DNA from: a virus
Reading direction: 5' to 3' (one strand)
Virus record (IMG/VR): IMGVR_UViG_3300017748_000002
Span: 59,333 to 123,332 of that record
Length of the DNA: 64,000 bases
This document shows, piece by piece, positions 44,711 through 52,333 of this stretch (within the stretch, counting starts at the first letter, position 1; the number at the start of each line of letters is the position of its first letter). The notes beneath the pieces were generated by a model. It saw only the letters and a program-made list of their open reading frames with translations, had not been told where the DNA came from and searched no databases. The translations under genes were made by a program, and so were the position numbers.

Positions 44711-45634
44711 ATGTCAAATGATTTCCTCTGGGTCGAGAAGTATCGTCCCAAAACTATTGCTGAGACTATTTTACCAAAATCGCTAAAAGAAACTTTCCAG
44801 AAGATTGTCGACTCTGGAGAACTTCCTAATATGCTACTTTCTGGTACTGCTGGTCTTGGTAAAACTACAGTAGCTAAAGCGCTGTGTAATGAACTAGACC
44901 TCGATTACATTGTAATCAACGGTTCTGAAGAAGGCAATATTGATACCCTTCGCGGTAAAATTAAACAGTTTGCCTCTTCAATCTCTCTTCAAGGTGGCTA
45001 TAAAGTAGTTATTCTTGATGAGGCTGATTATCTCAATCCACAATCGACTCAACCAGCTCTTCGTGGTTTTATTGAAGAATTCTCTAATAACTGTCGATTT
45101 ATTCTTACTTGTAATTTCAAAAATCGTATCATTGAACCACTTCATTCTCGGTGTGGTGTCTATGAATTTAACACAACAAAGAAAGATATGGTCTCTCTTT
45201 GTGAAATGTTTATGGATCGAGCTTGTACTATCCTAGACGCTGAAAGTGTTGAATACGATAAGAAAGTATTACCGCCAATTATTATGAAATTTGCTCCAGA
45301 CTGGCGGCGGATTCTTAATGAATTACAACGTGGTTCTCATACTGGATTTGTTGTCAACGAATCGACAACAAGTTACGATGATCTTTTCGAACATTTAAAA
45401 AGCAAAGACTTCAAAAAGATGCGAGCATGGGTAGTCAACAATATCGATACTGATGCCGCAGCTATCTTTCGTGCGATGTATGATCGCATGTCAGATAAAG
45501 TAGATCCACAATCAATTCCACAACTGGTTCTTATTCTTGCTGACTATCAATATAAGAATGCTTTTGTTGCAGATCATGAGCTTAATGTTGTCGCTTGTCT
45601 TACGGAGGTAATGGCCAATGTCAAATTCAGTTAG
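44711..45634 (+). CDS. gp44: Clamp loader ATPase gp44
   Basis: The 307-aa AAA+ protein has WVEKYRPKTIAE, Walker A GTAGLGKTT (about 45-53), Walker B VVILDEADYL (about 98-107), sensor 1 ILTCNFKNRI and the arginine-finger SRC (HSRCGVYEF). It loads gp45 with gp62. GGAG at 44701-44704 precedes the ATG. T4 gp44 is 319 aa. Confidence 0.95.
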   Translation: MSNDFLWVEKYRPKTIAETILPKSLKETFQKIVDSGELPNMLLSGTAGLGKTTVAKALCNELDLDYIVINGSEEGNIDTLRGKIKQFASSISLQGGYKVVILDEADYLNPQSTQPALRGFIEEFSNNCRFILTCNFKNRIIEPLHSRCGVYEFNTTKKDMVSLCEMFMDRACTILDAESVEYDKKVLPPIIMKFAPDWRRILNELQRGSHTGFVVNESTTSYDDLFEHLKSKDFKKMRAWVVNNIDTDAAAIFRAMYDRMSDKVDPQSIPQLVLILADYQYKNAFVADHELNVVACLTEVMANVKFS

Positions 45635-45905
45635 ACTTACACTATACACACAAGTTAATTGCGTATTCTGTGAAATCATGAAAGCAAAGCTGGATGATTG
45701 GGGATACTCATATAATGTTATAAACGTCAGCGAAGATATAAGTGGACGTGAATGGTTACGTTCAAACAATCATAGAACTGTGCCGCAACTATATTGGAAC
45801 ACCAAACACTTAAACAAAGTTAATACTCAAGAATTGACAGAAGAAATACTTGAAGCAGAACTCAATTTTGATGATTACGTTGGTGGCGTGGAGAACTTTC
45901 AATGA
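45618..45905 (+). CDS. Glutaredoxin-like protein
   Basis: The 95-aa thioredoxin-fold protein has LYTQVNCVFCEIMKAKLDDWGYSYNVINV (CxxC in CVFC), REWLRSNNHRTVPQLYW with the cis-Pro TVP, and a C-terminal acidic helix. It probably reduces ribonucleotide reductase or other disulfides, or carries an Fe-S cluster. GGAGG at 45604-45608 inside gp44 drives ATG 45618. The ATG-rich overlap couples it to gp44 and gp62. Confidence 0.82.
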   Translation: MSNSVRLTLYTQVNCVFCEIMKAKLDDWGYSYNVINVSEDISGREWLRSNNHRTVPQLYWNTKHLNKVNTQELTEEILEAELNFDDYVGGVENFQ

Positions 45906-46279
45906 ACCCATTCGAGTATTGTAATGACATCAACTATGGTAAATCTAATATTATGGTTGATGATATCGCCGAAAAATCTTATAACGCGTTTATGGTAAAT
46001 CGGCAACTATCTTATTTTAATGACACGGTTCTTATAGCAAATGAGATGAATCTCAACGCACATTTGGATAATCGCCTTCAATTCGATTTTCTTATAAATA
46101 TAGTACGGAAGAAAAGAAGATTCTCCAAATGGGCAAAAGCTCAAAAGAATGATGACGTTGAAGTGATCAAGGAATATTATGGCTATAGTAATGAAAAAGC
46201 CCGCCAAGTCCTCAGCCTTCTATCGTCTGAACGAATTAACGATTTGAAAAAGAAGGTTTATCGAGGTGGAAAAAAATAA
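45902..46279 (+). CDS. gp62: Clamp loader small subunit gp62
   Basis: The 125-aa protein begins MNPFEYCNDINYGKSNIMVDDIAEKSYNAFMVNRQLSYFNDTVLIANEMNLNAHLDNRLQFDFLINIVRKKRRFSKWAK. This is the conserved N-terminal block of marine T4-like gp62, which is shorter than T4 gp62 (about 187 aa). It is overlapped by the glutaredoxin-like gene and regA. A TATAAATA inside the gene (46093-46100) is probably coding coincidence. Confidence 0.9.
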   Translation: MNPFEYCNDINYGKSNIMVDDIAEKSYNAFMVNRQLSYFNDTVLIANEMNLNAHLDNRLQFDFLINIVRKKRRFSKWAKAQKNDDVEVIKEYYGYSNEKARQVLSLLSSERINDLKKKVYRGGKK

Positions 46280-46679
46280 TATAGTAGAGTGGACTCCCGC
46301 CTCTATGCTAGAGGTGACTTTGAACGAGCCAGACGATTTTCTCAAAGTACGAGAAACGTTGACTCGGATTGGCGTGGCATCAAGAAAAGAAAATACACTC
46401 TTTCAATCTTGCCATATTCTCCATAAACAAGGACGGTATTTCATCGTCCATTTCAAAGAACTCTTTTTGCTTGATGGGAAAAAGTCCAACTTAGAAGAAA
46501 ACGACGTTGCTCGTCGTAACACAATCGCGACACTTATGAGCGATTGGGGATTGGTATCAATTGATGACACAGCGACGGCTAAACCATTAGCGCCAATGCG
46601 TCAAATTAAAATTATTCCTTTCAAAGAAAAAAACAATTGGACTTTACAACCAAAATATAATATTGGTAACAAGTCTTAA
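46266..46679 (+). CDS. regA: Translational repressor RegA
   Basis: The 137-aa protein has VEWTPASMLEVTLNEPDDFLKVRETLTRIGVASRKENTLFQSCHILHKQGRYFIVHFKELFLLDGKKSNLEENDVARRNTIATLMSDWGLV, the conserved RegA fold. It represses early messages by binding near start codons. The start is GTG 46266, inside gp62. The position gp62-regA-gp43 matches T4, though here about 2.7 kb of insertion separates regA from gp43. Confidence 0.93.
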   Translation: MEKNNIVEWTPASMLEVTLNEPDDFLKVRETLTRIGVASRKENTLFQSCHILHKQGRYFIVHFKELFLLDGKKSNLEENDVARRNTIATLMSDWGLVSIDDTATAKPLAPMRQIKIIPFKEKNNWTLQPKYNIGNKS

Positions 46680-46687
46680 TATAAATA
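46680..46687 (+). promoter_or_regulatory. T4-type late promoter for hsp20
   Basis: TATAAATA beginning one base after the regA stop. The predicted +1 (46693) falls inside the 5' arm of the hairpin at 46688-46718, so late transcripts would lack most of the outer stem. Confidence 0.75.
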
Positions 46688-46718
46688 GTAGTGGATGCCG
46701 AATAATCGGGTCCACTAC
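46688..46718 (+). promoter_or_regulatory. Stable leader hairpin upstream of hsp20
   Basis: GTAGTGGA (46688-46695) pairs perfectly with TCCACTAC (46711-46718). CCGA/TCGG nests inside with an ATAA loop. No U tract follows, so it is not a classic terminator. It should form only in read-through transcripts that begin upstream of the late promoter. AGGAGG for hsp20 lies downstream at 46735-46740, outside the stem. Confidence 0.7.
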
Positions 46719-46744
46719 ATAACCTTGCTTAACAGGAGGCAAAT

Positions 46745-47209
46745 ATGACTGGAACATTCGCATTTCCGCGAAACGCATTTCTTGGTTTCGACCACATCTT
46801 CGATCAGCTAGATAATATTCATAGCCATGCGAAGGATACCTATCCACCACATAACGTAGTCAAAGAAGAAGAGTTAAAATATACTCTCGAAATGGCTGTG
46901 GCTGGATTTAAACAAGAACATATTGACATTGAAGTAAAAGACCACATCTTGTCTATCAAGGGTGATCGACCTGCTCGTCGAGAACAAACAAAATATGTTC
47001 ATAAAGGTATTAGTGCTCGTAACTGGAAAAAGTCATTTAGACTGTCGGAATATACCGAAGTAACTGGAGCAGATCTAACGGATGGAATCTTGACTGTCAA
47101 TCTTGAAGTCGTCCTTCCCGATGAGAAGCTGCCTCGTAAAATTTCAATCGGAAAAAACGAGGTAAAAAATGGCAACCATAGCGCTGAACTACTCGCAGAA
47201 TCTCCTTAA
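46745..47209 (+). CDS. hsp20: Small heat shock protein (Hsp20/IbpA-like)
   Basis: The 154-aa protein has an alpha-crystallin domain: NVVKEEELKYTLEMAVAGFKQEHIDIEVKDHILSIKGDRP and a second half DLTDGILTVNLEVVLPDEKLPRKISI. The N-terminus (FPRNAFLGFDHIFDQL) matches IbpA-type chaperones. Hsp20 genes between regA and gp43 are a known feature of marine T4-like phages. They may protect folding during virion assembly, which fits the late promoter. Confidence 0.92.
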   Translation: MTGTFAFPRNAFLGFDHIFDQLDNIHSHAKDTYPPHNVVKEEELKYTLEMAVAGFKQEHIDIEVKDHILSIKGDRPARREQTKYVHKGISARNWKKSFRLSEYTEVTGADLTDGILTVNLEVVLPDEKLPRKISIGKNEVKNGNHSAELLAESP

Positions 47210-47411
47210 TTGGATTGTTTCTGCAACAAAGAAAACTTTTCAAGGTGTGTTGATTGGCTATATCATGGCTCGTCAGACTCAAGCAAATTCTCATATTGCT
47301 CGTTTGATAATTCATGAATATAGAGAAGAAGGTCACACAGTCGAATCTTTAACACATGAACTGAATGTTAAATCTCTTCAAAGAATTAGAAAGGAATATA
47401 ACATTGACTAA
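47169..47411 (+). CDS. Small basic helical protein
   Basis: The 80-aa protein has a hydrophobic N-terminal helix (NLLNWIVSATKKTFQGVLIGYIMA, about 12-35) and a helical charged remainder. The first helix could be amphipathic or membrane-associated. GAGG at 47158-47161 precedes ATG 47169, and it overlaps the hsp20 end by 41 bases. Reminiscent of short DUF1127-type bacterial proteins, but too diverged to call. Function unknown. Confidence 0.6.
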   Translation: MATIALNYSQNLLNWIVSATKKTFQGVLIGYIMARQTQANSHIARLIIHEYREEGHTVESLTHELNVKSLQRIRKEYNID

Positions 47412-47541
47412 ATGGTTTAAGGGTTGGGTAAAACAATTAAGTATGTCTCCAAGTGAAAGATATCTCGCTCAAGCTACTGATAGGTACGATCTTGAGTATA
47501 GATTACAAGCACTTCAACGTGGAAAGGCAAACTTATTCTAA
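47404..47541 (+). CDS. Small protein, DUF3563-like
   Basis: The 45-aa frame starts at TTG 47404, eight bases inside the previous gene, with AAAGGA upstream. The product has a Trp/Lys-rich start (WFKGWVKQL), then MSPSERYLAQATDRYDLEYRLQALQRGK. The 'ERYLA.A.D..DLE.R.R.L.RG' pattern is that of DUF3563-type small proteins known from proteobacteria and their phages. Function unknown. Confidence 0.6.
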   Translation: MTKWFKGWVKQLSMSPSERYLAQATDRYDLEYRLQALQRGKANLF

Positions 47542-47582
47542 TGTGGCCGTATACCGAAGAAGAATCTAAGTTTTTAAACTAA
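47541..47582 (+). CDS. Possible 13-aa microprotein
   Basis: MWPYTEEESKFLN, started at the ATG of a TAATG junction with the preceding small gene. Peptide-sized frames beginning MWPYT seem to recur in phage and proteobacterial genomes (from memory). It may be a translated linker only. No independent ribosome site. Confidence 0.25.
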   Translation: MWPYTEEESKFLN

Positions 47583-47588
47583 TAAATA

Positions 47589-47614
47589 AAGGGGCGAGCA
47601 ATTGCCCTTTTATA
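47589..47614 (+). terminator. Probable terminator
   Basis: AAGGGGC / GCCCTTT inverted repeat with the loop GAGCAATT, followed by a T-rich run (TTTTATAATTTTT). The stem is about seven pairs including one G-U. It would end the hsp20 unit before the oxygenase-like gene. Confidence 0.6.
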
Positions 47615-47638
47615 ATTTTTGTCTTTATGGAGATACCC

Positions 47639-48613
47639 ATGCTTGAAACAAAACACATTAACGATTTTTTATCAAAATCGGAAGTAGACGAAATCGTTTC
47701 TGCACATGTTTTATATAATAAACTTTTGAAAGAAGAATATATCAAAACAGATAAACATGTACACTTAGTGCAGTTTCAAACATCTGGATTCTGGTTCCTT
47801 GATGATTTAGATCTAGATCGATCTCCAAAGTTTGAATGGGATAAAGTTCATACCGAATATAAAATAGATGATGACTGGATTATGCCAGATAAGAAACCAG
47901 AGTTTCTACAATTTTTGCAAGACATAAAACCCCAATTAAATGTAGAAGATTTTCACAATCATCTTTTTGACTTACTTAATTCAAAAATTTCAGAAGTTGT
48001 TTCAGATCATGGCGAATTATATTGGTGTGCTCTTTATGACATCCCTTATAATTTTGAATTACATTGTGATGGTCGCGATGTGAAACGTAAAAGAGATCCT
48101 AGACCAGACAATTGGGACGATTTAAAATACGAAGATTGGCATCACGAAGATAACATTCAATATACTCGACAAGGATTGATTAATTTAGATGTCCATGATA
48201 GCCATGATGGTACTTGTATTTTCGATCAAAGTTTTCCATACTCAATGTATGTCGATTTTTCAAAAGATATGGAAGAATTTCCAGTTCTTAAAAAACAAAA
48301 ACCAAAACTAAAATTTGCTAAAGGCGATAGCATAGAACGCTATGGCACTGAAATAGCAAAGTTTACTCATAAAGAATTTGATCAAGACGATCATGATTAT
48401 ATTATGGAAAATTGTATTGATGAAAGCGTTTGGCCAATCGAAGCTGGATATGGATTAAGCTTAGAACAAATTCTTACATTTGATACTCCCGGCACAATGT
48501 ACAGCTGGGACACTACAAAATTTCATAAAACTAGACCATTTACCGAAAAATTTCAAATGGATGAAATTCGTAGGAGATTAACAATAGCATTTACTTGTGG
48601 GAGATTCACGTGA
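47639..48613 (+). CDS. 2OG-Fe(II) oxygenase-like protein
   Basis: The 324-aa protein has FELHCDGRD (H-x-D candidate metal ligands) and, near the C-terminus, MYSWDTTKFHKTRPF (distal His three residues before Arg). RRLTIAFTCGRF follows as closing strand. This is the facial triad of 2-oxoglutarate oxygenases. GLINLDVHDSHDGTCIFDQ lies in the barrel. ATG 47639 follows GGAGA; an ATG at 47627 has no site. Substrate unknown; could act on a nucleobase, protein or small molecule. No promoter was recognised directly upstream. Confidence 0.5.
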   Translation: MLETKHINDFLSKSEVDEIVSAHVLYNKLLKEEYIKTDKHVHLVQFQTSGFWFLDDLDLDRSPKFEWDKVHTEYKIDDDWIMPDKKPEFLQFLQDIKPQLNVEDFHNHLFDLLNSKISEVVSDHGELYWCALYDIPYNFELHCDGRDVKRKRDPRPDNWDDLKYEDWHHEDNIQYTRQGLINLDVHDSHDGTCIFDQSFPYSMYVDFSKDMEEFPVLKKQKPKLKFAKGDSIERYGTEIAKFTHKEFDQDDHDYIMENCIDESVWPIEAGYGLSLEQILTFDTPGTMYSWDTTKFHKTRPFTEKFQMDEIRRRLTIAFTCGRFT

Positions 48614-49053
48614 ACTTAGAACAACTTAGAGAAGAAATTGCCGAAGACGAAGGAGTAAAATATGAGATCTACTTGGACCATTTGGGTCTGCCTACTTTTG
48701 GTATTGGTCACTTGGTCATCGATTCAGATCCGGAACACGGTGAGCCAGTCGGAACAGAAGTTTCAGAAGACAGAGTCAACGAGTGCTTCGACAAAGACGT
48801 CGCAATCGTATTGTCTGACTGCGAAACCCTCTATCCAGACTATAACGAATTGCCCGAAGAAGTCCAACTAATCATTGCTAATATGATGTTTAATATGGGC
48901 CGGCCTCGTTTATCTCAATTTAAAGGAATGAAACGTGGAGTCGATGCTCGTGATTGGAACAGCGCTGCTGACGAAATGGTTGATTCTCGTTGGTATCGTC
49001 AAGTAACTAATAGAGCTCAAAGATTAGTAGATCGGATGAGAGCCGTTGATTAA
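48610..49053 (+). CDS. T4-type lysozyme (GH24 endolysin)
   Basis: The 147-aa protein shows EEIAEDEGVKYEIYLDHLGLPTFGIGHLV, with the catalytic Glu in the EDEG context and the downstream Asp/Thr of the T4 lysozyme pattern. NMMFNMGRPRLSQFKGMKRGVDARDWNSAADEMVDSRWYRQVTNRAQRLVDRMR follows. It cuts peptidoglycan at lysis or could be a gp5-like baseplate enzyme. The start is GTG 48610 with GGGAG before it, overlapping the upstream stop (GTGA). No signal peptide, so a holin would be needed. Confidence 0.9.
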   Translation: MNLEQLREEIAEDEGVKYEIYLDHLGLPTFGIGHLVIDSDPEHGEPVGTEVSEDRVNECFDKDVAIVLSDCETLYPDYNELPEEVQLIIANMMFNMGRPRLSQFKGMKRGVDARDWNSAADEMVDSRWYRQVTNRAQRLVDRMRAVD

Positions 49054-49327
49054 TTTAACGGAAGCAGCCCAAGAATATATGAGTAAAGTAGGACAACCAA
49101 ATGTCTACCTGAGTGTAAAAGGTGGCGGTTGTTCTGGCTTTACTTATGTCTGGGATGTGACTGATAAGACACCTACTGTTGGAAACCTAGTGATCGATGA
49201 TATGGCTGAAATGTTTGTTATTGGTTGTACAGTTGACTATGTCACTGAACTAGGTGGATCATATCTCAAAGTAATTAATCCGAATGCAACTGCGTCCTGT
49301 GGTTGTGGAGAATCTTTTGCTGTCTAG
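49046..49327 (+). CDS. A-type Fe-S cluster carrier (IscA/HesB-like)
   Basis: The 93-aa protein has AAQEYMSKVGQPNVYLSVKGGGCSGFTYVWDV and the closing NPNATASCGCGESF. These supply the three conserved Cys of IscA/ErpA/SufA (GCSGF and CGCG). Such proteins deliver or hold Fe-S clusters. It may help mature the nine radical SAM enzymes at the left of the window. The start is TTG 49046, inside the lysozyme end. The gene just precedes the gp43 promoter. Confidence 0.88.
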   Translation: MINLTEAAQEYMSKVGQPNVYLSVKGGGCSGFTYVWDVTDKTPTVGNLVIDDMAEMFVIGCTVDYVTELGGSYLKVINPNATASCGCGESFAV

Positions 49328-49368
49328 CTCATTATTTTGTTTACAACTCCTCCCAAATAGTGTATAAT
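49327..49368 (+). promoter_or_regulatory. Promoter for gp43 with conserved 18-base box
   Basis: GCTCATTATTTTGTTTAC (49327-49344) includes the -35 TTTACA (49340-49345). After a 17-base spacer comes TATAAT (49363-49368), preceded by AAATAGTG. The expected +1 is near 49375, with GGAGGT before ATG 49391. Confidence 0.85.
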
Positions 49369-49390
49369 AGTTCATGTATTTGGAGGTAAT

Positions 49391-51880
49391 ATGTCGTTTT
49401 ATACTAACATCTGCCGTTATGGCAACACTATTCTGTACCGTGGTTACAATCAACACGGTAAGCGCATCTATAAACGCGATACAGAATTTAAACCAGTTTT
49501 CTTTACAGAAACAAAAACTCTTACTGAATGGACGTCACTAGACGGTAAGCGTATTGCGCCTATTGAAATGGCCAGCATGCGTGATGCGAAAGAATGGCTA
49601 GAATCAAACCGTGATGTTGCTGGTCGTAAGATCTATGGCAACGCAAAGTATCTTCAACAATACGTCACTCAACGTTTTCCACGCGATATTGAATTCAAGC
49701 GTGAATGTATTGATGTTGGTACCTTCGATATTGAAACAGAATATGACGATGGATTTCCGCATCCAGCTGAAGCATCTCAAAGAATTCTTTCAATTACTTA
49801 CAAGTCTAGTAAGTCAAAACTATATCACGTCTGGGGTTATGGCGATTTCGATACTGAGAAGAGTCTTATTCAACCTGTTCGCTATTATCGGTGCCGAGAC
49901 GAAGCAAGTCTCCTCGGTAAGTTCCTTGACTTCTGGTCCGATCCTGATAAGACTCCAGACGTAATTACTGGTTGGAATATTCGTTTCTTTGATGTTCCAT
50001 ACCTTATTAATCGTACTGCTAAAATTCTTAGTATCGACTCTTGTAAAGCGTTCTCTCCTTGGAGAATGGTTGATCATCGAGAAATAACTCGCCGTGGTCG
50101 GACAGAAATCGCTTATGATATTAAAGGTATCGAACAGCTTGATTATATGGAACTCTTCCAAAAGTTTGGATATTCCTATGGCGCTCAAGAATCATATGCT
50201 TTGAATCATATTGCCTACGTCGTTCTTGGTGAAAAGAAGTTATCATACGAAGAAGCCGGCTCTTTGAAAAATCTCTACAAACAAGACTTTCAAAAGTACA
50301 TTGACTATAACATGAAAGACGTTGAGTTGGTTGAACGCATCGAAGACAAGATGGGTTTGATTACTTTGGCTATGACTATGGCGTATAAGGGTGGTGTGAA
50401 CTATTCTGATACGTTTGGTGTAACGAATATTTGGGAATCGATCATCTATCGTAAACTCAATTCTGAAAAACGTGTACCACCGGTATGGACTCCTGATTTT
50501 GGCAAGTCTAAGTTTGCTGGCGGTTACGTCAAAGAACCGCATGTTGGCGCTCATGACTGGGTAGTATCGTTTGATTTGAATTCACTTTATCCTAACATTA
50601 TTGTTCAGTGGAATATGAGTCCTGAGACTCTTATCAATCAAGCTGAAATATCTGGTGTTGAATATTACATGAATTCTGATCCATACACCGGTGAAGGTGC
50701 TCTTGCTGCAAATGGTTCTACCTATCGAAAGAATATCGATGGTGTGATTCCCTCTATCATTGTTGACTACTATGATGATCGTAAGTCAATTAAGAAAATG
50801 ATGTTGGCAGCAGAATCTCAATATCAAGAAGAAAAAACAACTCAACTTGAGAAAGAAATCAATAAGCTTAATAACCAGCAAATGGCAATTAAGATTCTGA
50901 TGAATTCTCTTTATGGCGCTCTCGGCAATCAATACTTCAAATACTTCGACCTCCGACTTGCCGAGGGCGTTACTCTTACCGGTCAATTGGCTATTCAATG
51001 GGCTGAACGCAATGTCAATAAGTATATGAATGAAATACTTGAGACAACCGATATTGACTATGTTATCGCTATCGATACTGATTCGCTTTATGTTAACTTT
51101 GGTCCAATGGTTGAAAAGTTCAAACCAGAAAATCCAGTCAAATTCCTTGACATGGTTTGTAAGACAAAGTTTGAAACTGAAATCGGTAAATGCTATGAAA
51201 AACTCTTTCATAATATGAGTTGTTACAAACCACGTATGGAAATGGGTCGTGAAGTAATTGCTGATCGTGGTATATGGACCGCAAAGAAACGATACATATT
51301 AAATGTACACAACTCTGAAGGAGTACAGTACGCTGAACCAAAACTCAAAATCATGGGTATTGAAGCCATCAAGAGTTCTACTCCGGAAGTTTGCCGCGAT
51401 AAGTTCAAAGAGATCTTCAAGATCCTAATATCTGGATCTGAAGATGACGCTCAGGCTTATATCAAAAACTTCAAACAAGAGTTTAAATCGCTCCCTGCAG
51501 AAAAGGTCGCGTTCCCTAGGTCGGTCTCGAATATTACTGACTGGTCAGATCGAAAGTCTATATACAAAAAAGGATCTCCTATTCACGTTCGAGGTAGCCT
51601 TCTCTACAACAAGTTATGTAAGGACAACAAACTTACAAAGAAGTATGAGCTGATTCAAAATGCGAATCGAATCAAATTCTGCTACATGAAGATGCCAAAT
51701 CCAATTCATGAGAATGTTGTAGCTTTTCCAGAAGTACTTCCGCCTGAATTGAAACTCGATCACTATATAGATTATGATTTACAGTTTGATAAAACTTTCG
51801 TTGAACCACTCAAACTTATTCTTGACGCGATTGGTTGGAATCCAGAACCAGTCGCAAGTTTAGATGAATTTTTCGCATAA
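49391..51880 (+). CDS. gp43: DNA polymerase gp43 (family B)
   Basis: The 829-aa polymerase has Exo I FDIETE (about 112-117) and Exo II VITGWNIRFFDVPYL. Motif A is VVSFDLNSLYPNIIVQWNMSPE (about 391-412), motif B KILMNSLYGALGNQYF (about 500-515) and motif C IAIDTDSLYVNFG (about 560-572). The KKRY-type motif is WTAKKRYIL. The 3'-5' exonuclease is intact. A C-terminal clamp-binding tail (SLDEFFA) is present. T4 gp43 is 898 aa. It is undivided, without intein or intron. Confidence 0.96.
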   Translation: MSFYTNICRYGNTILYRGYNQHGKRIYKRDTEFKPVFFTETKTLTEWTSLDGKRIAPIEMASMRDAKEWLESNRDVAGRKIYGNAKYLQQYVTQRFPRDIEFKRECIDVGTFDIETEYDDGFPHPAEASQRILSITYKSSKSKLYHVWGYGDFDTEKSLIQPVRYYRCRDEASLLGKFLDFWSDPDKTPDVITGWNIRFFDVPYLINRTAKILSIDSCKAFSPWRMVDHREITRRGRTEIAYDIKGIEQLDYMELFQKFGYSYGAQESYALNHIAYVVLGEKKLSYEEAGSLKNLYKQDFQKYIDYNMKDVELVERIEDKMGLITLAMTMAYKGGVNYSDTFGVTNIWESIIYRKLNSEKRVPPVWTPDFGKSKFAGGYVKEPHVGAHDWVVSFDLNSLYPNIIVQWNMSPETLINQAEISGVEYYMNSDPYTGEGALAANGSTYRKNIDGVIPSIIVDYYDDRKSIKKMMLAAESQYQEEKTTQLEKEINKLNNQQMAIKILMNSLYGALGNQYFKYFDLRLAEGVTLTGQLAIQWAERNVNKYMNEILETTDIDYVIAIDTDSLYVNFGPMVEKFKPENPVKFLDMVCKTKFETEIGKCYEKLFHNMSCYKPRMEMGREVIADRGIWTAKKRYILNVHNSEGVQYAEPKLKIMGIEAIKSSTPEVCRDKFKEIFKILISGSEDDAQAYIKNFKQEFKSLPAEKVAFPRSVSNITDWSDRKSIYKKGSPIHVRGSLLYNKLCKDNKLTKKYELIQNANRIKFCYMKMPNPIHENVVAFPEVLPPELKLDHYIDYDLQFDKTFVEPLKLILDAIGWNPEPVASLDEFFA

Positions 51881-51885
51881 AATGG

Positions 51886-51914
51886 TTTACTTTTACAGCA
51901 AAATAGGATATAAT
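51886..51914 (+). promoter_or_regulatory. Promoter for the MazG-like gene
   Basis: TTTACT-N17-TATAAT six bases after gp43. The expected +1 (about 51920-51922) coincides with the first ATG of the downstream gene, so the message may be leaderless or begin at a later codon. Confidence 0.78.
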
Positions 51915-51919
51915 ATACT

Positions 51920-52333
51920 ATGAATAAAAAATGGCACGAAGATATCTGGGACATGCACTACAAGTTTGGTGTACACCAGTGGATTATGGAAAACATTGAC
52001 GACAAAGAAAAGATGTCAAAGTTTCTAGAATTTAGAATGAAGTTTCTTGATGAAGAGCTTACTGAAACAAAGAACGCTGTAGAGAATAAAGATCCACAAG
52101 AAATTGTTGATGGCCTCATCGACTTATGTGTTGTGGCAATCGGTACTCTTGATGCTTTTGGCGTAGATGCTCAAGTAGCTTGGGATCAAGTTCACAACGC
52201 AAATATGGCCAAGAATCCGGGTGTAAAAGAAACACGTCCGAATCCACTTGGTCTACCAGATTTGATTAAACCTGAAGGATGGACTGGACCTGAACATGAC
52301 GACAACACCGGGCATTTCCCTCACGCTCTTTAA
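51920..52333 (+). CDS. MazG-like nucleotide pyrophosphohydrolase
   Basis: The 137-aa helical protein has FRMKFLDEELTETKNAVENKDPQEIVDGLIDLCVVAIGTLDAFGVD, the EELxE...DxxxD metal-binding pattern of all-alpha NTP pyrophosphatases. The conserved phage tail MAKNPGVKETRPNPLGLPDLIKPEGWTGPEH follows. Marine phage MazG proteins hydrolyse dNTPs or alarmone-like nucleotides. It overlaps the next gene by 38 bases. Confidence 0.83.
   Translation: MNKKWHEDIWDMHYKFGVHQWIMENIDDKEKMSKFLEFRMKFLDEELTETKNAVENKDPQEIVDGLIDLCVVAIGTLDAFGVDAQVAWDQVHNANMAKNPGVKETRPNPLGLPDLIKPEGWTGPEHDDNTGHFPHAL

Noticed and set aside
46093-46100. TATAAATA inside gp62
   Set aside because: It encodes LINIV in a conserved part of the protein. 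A better late promoter follows regA at 46680.
50786-51211. A 141-codon minus-strand frame inside gp43
   Set aside because: It is antisense to conserved polymerase motifs B and C; no promoter or start signal.
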